Of a stretch of DNA of 64,000 nucleotides, positions 53,370 through 61,100 are shown in pieces (the stretch's first letter is position 1; each line of letters starts with the position of its first letter). The DNA comes from Bacteroides gallinarum DSM 18171 = JCM 13658. Lineage in GTDB: Bacteria > Bacteroidota > Bacteroidia > Bacteroidales > Bacteroidaceae. The DNA is taken from NCBI RefSeq assembly GCF_000374365.1, contig NZ_KB894129.1, forward strand, positions 1 to 64,000, read 5' to 3'. A program made the translations under genes and the position numbers. The notes below the pieces were generated by a model. The model did no database searches, was not told the DNA's origin, and saw only the letters and a list, made by a program, of their open reading frames with translations.

Positions 53370-53759
53370 ATGAAGCAAGTAGAAAATTCTTTCGTCATCA
53401 CAGGTTTTGTAGCAAAGGACGCTGAAATCCGCACGTTCACCAACAACGATGTAGCCCGTTTCCCGATGGCAATCGGCCGCAAGGAAACCAAGGACAACGC
53501 CACCAACCGCGTGTCCGCCTTCATCAACGTGGAAGCCTGGCGCAAGAGCGGCAGCGCATCGTTCGAGTTGCTGAAAAAAGGTACGCTGCTCACCATCGAG
53601 GGCTATTTGAAGCCCGAAGAGTGGACCGACAAGAACGGTACCAAGCAGAACGGCATCAAGTTCGTGGCCAAGAAGTTCTACGAAGCGGTGGAGAAACCGG
53701 AGAAGGCCGAGAAGCCCCAACCCAAGACCCGCGCCAAGAAACAGAAGGAGGCAGCATAG
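53370..53759 (+). CDS. ssb: single-stranded DNA-binding protein
   Basis: 129 residues. The OB-fold is clear (NSFVITGFVAKDAEIRTFTNNDVARFPMAIGRK...FINVEAWRKSG...LLKKGTLLTIEGYLKPEEWTDKNGTKQNG). The usual acidic SSB tip (DDDIPF-type) is replaced by a basic Lys-rich tail, KPQPKTRAKKQKEAA. This is common in mobile-element SSBs and suggests different partner binding. A strong terminator follows. Confidence 0.88.
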   Translation: MKQVENSFVITGFVAKDAEIRTFTNNDVARFPMAIGRKETKDNATNRVSAFINVEAWRKSGSASFELLKKGTLLTIEGYLKPEEWTDKNGTKQNGIKFVAKKFYEAVEKPEKAEKPQPKTRAKKQKEAA

Positions 53760-53780
53760 ACCTCTTCCATCTCCGGAAAG

Positions 53781-53804
53781 AGCGGCTTCGGCCGCTTTTT
53801 TTGT
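53781..53804 (+). terminator. UUCG-tetraloop terminator of ssb
   Basis: AGCGGC-TTCG-GCCGCT forms a perfect stable stem followed by a run of T, 22 bases past the ssb stop. From here to 54133 there is no supported gene. Confidence 0.85.
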
Positions 53805-54133
53805 GCTCAATGCACTTGGTGACTTGTCCCTCTTAAAAATGACCTGCCGCCTGTTCTACCATTACCAGCCTTGTTATACCGGCTATTTCTTATCCCGCCT
53901 TCTGCCGAAACCGTTTGGTTTTACTGATGCAAAGGTCGGCCATTGCGCCTGATGGCGGCGGCTTGAAGTGGATTTCTTGCAAATTCTTCCTCCTTGCGGA
54001 GCGTAATTGGCAACAAAAGCCGCCGCATGAGGCTTTCCCGATAGCCGAGCCGCTGCATCGATAAAACCCCAAATCGGTCACGGCAAGAAGGACCGATGAC
54101 AGGGAAAGTTTAACATCAAAAACATACACCAAT

Positions 54134-54313
54134 ATGTACGATTACGACAACAGAGAAGATTTTGAGGATTACGGCAAGCATTGCTGGCTGCTGACCCCGT
54201 GGAAAGGCTACCGCTCGGCAACCATAGTCGGACAGACCGACAAAGGCTATATCGTCCAAGTGAGCAGCGGAGCGGAGATAGTGGTTTATCCCGACGAGAT
54301 AGAGATTGACTAA
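54134..54313 (+). CDS. 59-residue conserved small protein
   Basis: The frame translates as MYDYDNREDFEDYGKHCWLL and continues TPWKGYRSATIVGQTDKGYIVQV to a TAA at 54311. It is a compact beta-rich sequence of protein-like composition (acidic N-terminus, GY turns). It lies 17 bases before the next small gene on the same strand and starts the run of four genes that leads to PcfJ. Function unknown. Confidence 0.6.
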   Translation: MYDYDNREDFEDYGKHCWLLTPWKGYRSATIVGQTDKGYIVQVSSGAEIVVYPDEIEID

Positions 54314-54330
54314 CCCCAAAGCATACCCAT

Positions 54331-54561
54331 ATGGAAAAGACAACCGAAAAGATACCGACATGGAGCCTGTGCTACCTTGTCAATGGCGATGCAAGCGGAC
54401 TGACAGATGAAGAACTACAGACCATTGACCGCTGGTACAAGGACATGGGCGTACAAGTAGTTTCACCCGTCATGGACGATGAATGTGGCACGCAACCCTA
54501 TTTTTCACATTACCCGGCTTTCGGTTTGCCGACAGAAGTAGTGGACTGCGACATACTTTAA
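54331..54561 (+). CDS. small mobile-element protein, function unknown
   Basis: 76 residues (MEKTTEKIPTWSLCYLVNGDASGLTDEELQTIDRWYKDM...). It is well formed and Asp/Tyr-rich, and it resembles a family of short proteins in Bacteroidales plasmids and ICEs that I cannot name further. It sits between the 59-residue gene and PcfK. Confidence 0.65.
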   Translation: MEKTTEKIPTWSLCYLVNGDASGLTDEELQTIDRWYKDMGVQVVSPVMDDECGTQPYFSHYPAFGLPTEVVDCDIL

Positions 54562-54590
54562 CCGATTGAAACCATCAAACAATGACTGAC

Positions 54591-55019
54591 ATGAAAGGAA
54601 CGGAACTATTCAAACAGGCCATCAAAAGTTATTTGGATGAAAGAGCCAAGACGGACGAACTTTTTGCCCATTCCTACGCAAAAGAGGGCAAGAACATAGA
54701 CGATTGCATCACGTTCATACTCAACCAAGCCAAAGCACTTTCCAATGAGGGTTGTGTGGGCATGAGTGACAATGAGGTATATTCGCTCGCTTGTCATTAC
54801 TTTGATGAAGACAACATCGAAATTGGCAAACCCATTAACTGTGGTGTGATAGTCAACAGGCACATTGAACTGACCGAGGAAGAAAAAGCCGAGGCACGGC
54901 AGAGAGCCATCAGCCAATACCAAGCTGAGGAACTGCGTAAGATGCAGCAACGCAAGAGCAAGCCGGCTGCAAAGCCACAGGAAACCAAACATACAGAACC
55001 TAACTTATTCGGCTTTTAA
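54591..55019 (+). CDS. PcfK-like protein, second copy
   Basis: 142 residues from ATG 54591 (MKGTELFKQAIKSYLDERAKTDELFAHSYAKEGKNIDDCITFIL...). An alternative start lies 9 bases upstream. The start was chosen to match the homologue at 27399-27809, which begins MKTTDHFKRTIQMYLEQR. It ends in PNLFGF, against PSLFDF in the other copy. It is followed after 2 bases by the PcfJ-like gene, the same arrangement as in the first element. Confidence 0.8.
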   Translation: MKGTELFKQAIKSYLDERAKTDELFAHSYAKEGKNIDDCITFILNQAKALSNEGCVGMSDNEVYSLACHYFDEDNIEIGKPINCGVIVNRHIELTEEEKAEARQRAISQYQAEELRKMQQRKSKPAAKPQETKHTEPNLFGF

Positions 55020-55021
55020 CG

Positions 55022-56293
55022 ATGAAACCACGTAACAAATTCGAGAAAGCGGTGCTTGCCCAAAGCGGCAAGCTCCGCCCCTTGACCAAGGCACAGCTTG
55101 CTTGGGCATTCCGTGAATGCGTCAGCCATTTTGCGCACCGACTGCTCAAGGGTCGGACAACCTGCATGGACTGCGGCCATGAATGGGTAAGTGAAAAAGC
55201 GACAGGGTATTGTGTCTGCCCGAAGTGCCACGCAAAGCTGGAGGTCAATAATACACTTGTCCGCAAAGTACGGCAAAAGAGTTATTTCACCCTGCTTGAC
55301 AAGTACGGAGAGTATCAGACCCTGCGAATGTTCCTGCTTGTGGTGGAAATGGAGAAAGGCTGCAAGGTTCACCCATACGCTTTAGAAATCGGACAATATT
55401 GGTGGAACGACAAAGGCAAGCAAACGCTTGTAGCCATACAGCGCACAATGGGTCGGTATTTGGATAGTTTCTGCTTTGGCTCTCCAATGGCAATTCGGGA
55501 AGATAAAAAAGATGTATTCCGACACCTTGCAACATTTGACACCTATCCAAAATACGCTATCATTGATACGTTGCAGAGAAATGGCTTTGACGGCAACCTG
55601 CACGGCATAGCACCTGCAAGGCTTATCACCGCCTTACTCACTGACCCGAAAGCGGAAACCTTGATGAAAGCCGGGCAATACCCGTTGTTGCGCCATTACT
55701 TGCGCTCCACAATGCGCTTGGAAAATTATTGGCCATCGGTGAAAATCTGCCTGCGCAACGGCTACACCATACCCGACGGCTCAATATGGTGCGACACCAT
55801 CGACCTGTTGCGGAGGACGGGCAAGGACATTCGCAGCCCGAAATATGTTTGTCCTGCCGACTTGAAAGCCGAGCACGACAAGTTGGTGAAACAGCGTAAC
55901 CGCAAGGAAGAACGTGAATGCCTGGCATTGCGCCGAAAGGAAGCCACCCAATATGAGAAAGACTACCTGTTGCAGAAAGGCAAGTTTTTCGGTATCATCA
56001 TCACGGACGGCACACTGAATGTCAGAGTATTGGAGAGTGTTGCCGAGATAGCGGAAGAGGGTACGCTGATGCACCACTGTGTATATGCCAACGCCTACTA
56101 CCGCAAGGAGAACTCGCTGATATTGTCGGCTACCATCGGAAACAAACGCATTGAAACGGTCGAGGTGGACTTGAAGAAACTTTGCGTGGTGCAGAGCCGT
56201 GGCGTGTGCAACCAAAACACGGAATACCACGACCGTATTGTCAACCTTGTAAACAGCAATATGAATTTGATTAGGCAGCGGATAAATACTTAA
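55022..56293 (+). CDS. PcfJ-like protein with N-terminal zinc ribbon, second copy
   Basis: 423 residues. A zinc ribbon is visible (CMDCGHEW ... CVCPKCHAKL). The long shared body includes IDLLRRTGKDIRSPKYVCPADLKAEHDKLV, against IDLLRHFGKDTNSPKYVCPADLKAEHDKLV in the first copy. The end (VQSRGVCNQNTEYHDRIVNLVNSNMNLIRQRI) is nearly the same in both. Function unknown. It is probably linked to DNA processing or regulation of the element. Confidence 0.82.
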   Translation: MKPRNKFEKAVLAQSGKLRPLTKAQLAWAFRECVSHFAHRLLKGRTTCMDCGHEWVSEKATGYCVCPKCHAKLEVNNTLVRKVRQKSYFTLLDKYGEYQTLRMFLLVVEMEKGCKVHPYALEIGQYWWNDKGKQTLVAIQRTMGRYLDSFCFGSPMAIREDKKDVFRHLATFDTYPKYAIIDTLQRNGFDGNLHGIAPARLITALLTDPKAETLMKAGQYPLLRHYLRSTMRLENYWPSVKICLRNGYTIPDGSIWCDTIDLLRRTGKDIRSPKYVCPADLKAEHDKLVKQRNRKEERECLALRRKEATQYEKDYLLQKGKFFGIIITDGTLNVRVLESVAEIAEEGTLMHHCVYANAYYRKENSLILSATIGNKRIETVEVDLKKLCVVQSRGVCNQNTEYHDRIVNLVNSNMNLIRQRINT

Positions 56294-56501
56294 TCGCCAT
56301 CAGGCAAGGTACATATCGGGTACAACACCAGGTGTGCCTTGCTTCCCCTGCTGTTTTCCTGTTGTACCATTACATAACACTTGTAGACCGCACCTACCAT
56401 TTATATATACAATCGAGCATGATGGGTGGGTATCCGTCCTTTGACTAACTAATCATAGTTTTCCGTCTTTCTGCTTTTGAGATAGACCTATAGAAAGAGC
56501 C

Positions 56502-57491
56502 TCATTTTATGATGTATCGCCTATTGAGATAATCCATCCATTGATTAAGGTTGGGGATTTTCGTGACATTAAAGCATTCTTGCATCATATGAAACAAATC
56601 CTCGTAAGTAAGATGTCTGAATGTTTCCTGCCCTGATGGTGTCAGCATGGATTCATATTTTGGCCATATTCCTGAAAAATGCCCATTGCCTTTCGGATAG
56701 ATAGTCAGACTCGTAAATTCAGACAATATATCGTCACACAAGCCCAGCACCATTGATGCCCCAAGTATATGGTTACGCCATATCTGGCGATATTGATTGG
56801 CTACCACATGGTGTGTCATCCCTTCTGCATCTTCAAACGGCACATCTCCAATATGTTTCTCCTTGAACCAGCCACAATCAGTGCTCGGCTTTCTGTAATT
56901 GTCTGCTAAATGGATGCCTGCCTCATTGTGGGTTTCATTCCATTCTTTCGTCCCACGTTTTATAGGATATTCCTTTTCGGTATATTTCACCTCAATGCCT
57001 ATCCCGCCTTTCTGCCCGGACTTGTTGTCGTATTCCACGAAAACATCGAATGAAGTTCCGTCGTGCAAACCTCCAGGATTGTATTCAATCAATATCTTGC
57101 CTATGCCCGCTATCTTATTCTTGCCCAATATCCTGTTGAATAACATGGCCGCGCCATCCAAGTCATACCGCATCGGGTAAAACAAGTTATAAGGAATATG
57201 TTCGCTCCGCAATAGGTTCGTGACCATCTGCCCTTTCGATGGGAACTCCATTTGGTTGATGATTTCAGTGATTTCATGGCGGAAACCGCTGAAGAATATG
57301 CGGTAGTCACCGTTTTCATCCACGGCATCTTTCCATGTAAGCGAACTCCTTACATCTATTCTATACTCCTTGCCGTTACGTTTCATGAAACGAACAGGAA
57401 ATCTGTCTGCGGGAACATTGATTTCGTGGTCGTTCACTTTGAAGTCTATCTGGTGCTGGCGAGCTGTGTCTTTAAACTTCTGATGTGTCAT
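56502..57491 (-). CDS. lone PD-(D/E)XK nuclease-like protein
   Basis: 329 residues. The block HDGTSFDVFVEYDNKSGQKGGIGIEVKYTEKEYP supplies the Asp and the E-x-K of a PD-(D/E)XK nuclease (D in SFDVF, EVK in IEVKY). There is no helicase, methylase or other defence gene next to it on its strand, so it is not an ordinary restriction system. More Glu/His-rich motifs follow (GWFKEKHIGDVPFEDAEG). It lies alone in minus orientation within a plus-strand gene block, so it is likely an inserted gene, perhaps a defence nuclease. The function is inferred only. Confidence 0.65.
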   Translation of the reverse strand: MTHQKFKDTARQHQIDFKVNDHEINVPADRFPVRFMKRNGKEYRIDVRSSLTWKDAVDENGDYRIFFSGFRHEITEIINQMEFPSKGQMVTNLLRSEHIPYNLFYPMRYDLDGAAMLFNRILGKNKIAGIGKILIEYNPGGLHDGTSFDVFVEYDNKSGQKGGIGIEVKYTEKEYPIKRGTKEWNETHNEAGIHLADNYRKPSTDCGWFKEKHIGDVPFEDAEGMTHHVVANQYRQIWRNHILGASMVLGLCDDILSEFTSLTIYPKGNGHFSGIWPKYESMLTPSGQETFRHLTYEDLFHMMQECFNVTKIPNLNQWMDYLNRRYIIK

Positions 57492-58158
57492 TGCTTAATG
57501 AATTATTTCTGCAAAATAAATATTTTCTGCTGATATACATTTATATTTAACACTTCCTCCCTTTTATACCCATCTTCGATGCCGGCGGCTTGACTTATAT
57601 CATAGGAATGACGGATTGTGCCGCAAGCCATGCCGCTGTAAACGGCGGCGAGGCTTCCGTGTCATGGGCAAACGTGAACACGCCCTTTCCCCGTCGGCGT
57701 ACAAGTCCGCTGATAGGGAAAGGGCAAGTTCCTTTTTTGTTTGCCCGGCAATCCGTCTTTGTTTTTTGACAAGCCTTTCCTGTTATATCCCCTTTTTATG
57801 GCCATGCCGAACCTTTTTTAATGCCCATTATCCTGTTATGACCGGACAGAATCCAAAAATAAATCTGCTTGTCCATTTATAGCTGACCGCCTTCCTTTTC
57901 TATCTATTCCACACGGAATTATTGCATTCTGCCATTCGATGCTCTGCCGCGGGTATTTTGCTGCAAAATAAATGTGGCGCGTCTTGTCGTTGCAAACCGT
58001 CCTTGGCAGAAATCTTCCTTGGCGCTTCACTTCAAGCGTATTTCCGCAGTCCGGTTTGCCGAAAAGCCATTCCGCCCCATTCCCGGATGCAGAAAAATAC
58101 CCCGCAGCAGGCCACCGAAGAAAGGCCGAGAGCAGGGAAAGAACAAAATCTGTCAAAT
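57492..58158. other. gene-free stretch upstream of the methylase-helicase
   Basis: No supported gene. It contains a 10-bp perfect inverted repeat (GCCCTTTCCC at 57682-57691, complement at 57716-57725) with a 24-base loop. A smaller GC-rich hairpin near 57632-57650 precedes it. The large gene's frame stays open through 57922-58158, but with a Cys-rich sequence unlike the family N-terminus. Confidence 0.45.
57682..57725. repeat. 10-bp perfect inverted repeat
   Basis: GCCCTTTCCC pairs with GGGAAAGGGC around 24 bases that include a GCGTAC-rich loop. It could be an operator or a hairpin in the leader of the large gene. Confidence 0.55.
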
Positions 58159-61100
58159 ATGAAGACTATGAATTACAACAAATTGCAAGCATTGGAAGCA
58201 AACACGGCAGCCATCGCAACAGCCTACCAAGTGCGGAACGAGAAAAGGACGGCGACAGCAGCCGAGCGAGAAACCCTTTCCCTGTATTCAGGCTTCGGGG
58301 GTATCAAAGAGGTACTGGACTTGGGAACAAACAAGCCCATGCCCGAAAAGATGAAACAGGCTTTAGACCATCTTGTGCGCATACTGCAATCCGTAGCACA
58401 AGGCGATGAAACGCTATACAGGGAGTTTGTGGATAGCATAAAGGCATCCGTCCTCACCGCTTTCTATACCCCGAAAATTCTCATTGAAGCAGTGGCTGAC
58501 CAAATACAAGTCACATTCCGAGCCCACGGTTTGCCAATGAAATCCTTTCTTGAGCCATCGGCTGGAATTGGCGGTTTTCTGCCAGTGGCAATGCCCGACA
58601 CCTGCAAGGCAGCGTTTGAAAAGGACTTGGCGACAGGGCTTGTGCTTTCTGCCTTGCACCCCGATGCAAAGACTGTCATTAACGGCTTTGAAACCATCGA
58701 CACACAGGAGTTGGAAAACGACAAGTTCGATGTGATAGCGTCCAACATACCTTTCGGCACGATAAACGTGTTCGATACGAATTTTGAGCGCAGGGGTACA
58801 CCTTACAAGCAATCCCTCAAAGCCATTCACAACTATTTCTTCATCAAGACGATGGAGTTGCTGAGTGAGGGCGGCTTGCTGGCTTTCGTCACGTCAAGAG
58901 GCGTGGCTGACAGCCCGTCCAATCGCTTTGTGCGTGACTATCTGGTGCATCATGCCCATATCATCACCGCCTTGCGCTTGCCCGACACGCTTTTCATGCA
59001 GACGGGTGGCATCGAGGTAGGCAGTGACCTTATCATCTTGCAAAAGGACAGCCACAAGCATGGCCTCACCGCAAGGGAACGCCTGTTTTTGGAAACGTGC
59101 AGGGAGCGCACTCCGCAAGGCATGGAAACGGAATATGCAAACAAGGCATTCTCTTTGCCGCAAAGCACGTTATCCACAGGCACGGCCATCGGCACAAACC
59201 AATTCGGCAAGTCGGTGCGCAAGTACGAGTGGAACGGCACAGAAGAAGCCATGCTACAACGGCTTACCGAGATATTGAGAGCCAATTTCACCCACTATTT
59301 CAAGCCCTCCCTGTTGGGTGGGCAAAAGCAAGCGCAGTCACAACAGGGAGCGATACTATCCCTCTTTGACCTTTTCGGGGAAGCCACGGCAGCGGCACAG
59401 TACAAGCCAAACACAGGAAAACGACCCTACACGGACGAAATGCCCGGTTGGATGAAAGACGGTGCGTTGGTGCTGTTTGAGGGTCAGCTTGGCACTATCC
59501 TAAGCAGACGAGCCGACCGTTTTTCTGAAATGACCGCATGGTTCAGTCCTATTAGAGTCAATGGTGCGGACATGGAACGGGCAAAGGACTATCTTCCTGT
59601 GCGAAAGGCTTACTTTGAATTGTCGGAGAGCGAAGCGGAAACAAGGGAAGAGCAACCCTTGCTCCGTGAGCGGCTGAACAAGGCATACGATGCGTTTGTG
59701 GCCAAATGGGGCAACTTCCATGCAAACGGCAACAAGGAACTGGTGACGCTTGACAGCCTGGGATTGGAGGTGTATTCCATCGAAATGCAAGCACATGGCG
59801 AAGTAGTGAAAGCCGACATCATGCGCGAGCCTGTGGCTTTCAAGAAGATAGATATGTCTGTACGCCTTACCCCGATGGAAGCGTTGGCTAGCAGCTTGAA
59901 TTATTACGGCAAGGTGGATATGGATTACCTCGCCCAAACCACAGGCAGTAGCGAGAACGAAGTGATAGATGCGTTGGAGGGCGAAATGTTCTACAACCCC
60001 GAAACAGACTGTTGGGAAGAAAAAGGGCGCATACTTGCCGGAAACGTGATAGAAAAATGCAAATTGTTCGCCGGACATATCCACGGCCTTGCAGGACAGG
60101 CAAGGGGCTGGACTGAAAAGACGGTAAGGGCGTTGGAAGATGTCACGCCCGAACTGATACCTTATGAGGAGCTTGACTTCAACATGGGCGAACGGTGGAT
60201 TCCGACCGAGGTCTATGCCGACTTTGCCGAGCATTTGTTTGGGGTCAAGGCCGATGTGATGTACTTTGAGGTGAACGACACCTATGTCATATCCCTGCAT
60301 GGTTATTCCCCTGCCGCATACAATCTCTACTGTTCGCATGGTTACACGGGCGAGAAACTGTTTGCCTATGCCCTGCATGATACCGTTCCCGAAATCAAGA
60401 AAGAAGTGATGCGTGGCGGCGAATATGTGAAAGTTCCCGATGAAGAAGCCATGCAGGAGGTGGCAAACAAGATACAGGAGATTAGGGGCAAGTTCAATGC
60501 TTGGCTTGACAGCCAGTCTATCGCCGTCCGTGACGAGTTGGTAAGGCTCTATAACGAGCGTTTTAACTGCTATGTGCGTCCGTCCTACGATGGCTCGGCA
60601 CAGACCTTTCCCGGACTTTCTTTTGAGCAATTCCCATATAAAGAACTTTACCGCTCACAGAAAGACGCTGTTTGGATGATTAAGCAGAACGGCGGCGGTG
60701 TATGTTGGCACGAGGTCGGCGCAGGGAAAACGATGGTGATGTGCGTGGCGGCCTACGAAATGAAACGCTTGGGCTTGGTGCAGAAGCCTTTGATAATAGG
60801 GCTGAAAGCCAATGTGCATGAGATAGCCGAGTGTTTCAGAAAGGCATATCCTTTTGCCAAGCTGCTCTATCCGGGTAAGGAAGATTTCACTCCAGCCAGC
60901 CGTGAGGAACTTTTCAGCAAAATCAAGAACAATAATTGGGATTGCATCATTCTGACACATGACCAGTTTGCCAAGATACCGCAGTCCGAACAAACCATGC
61001 TGCGCATCATGCAGCAGGAGCTTGACGATGTGGAACGCTCCCTGCAAGTGTTGGAGGAGAGCGGCATGGCATGGCGAAACCGCCGTATGCAGAAGGGATT

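Noticed and set aside
53890..54132. 80-codon minus-strand frame between ssb and the 59-residue gene
   Set aside because: No signature, and it is opposite the likely leader of the downstream genes.
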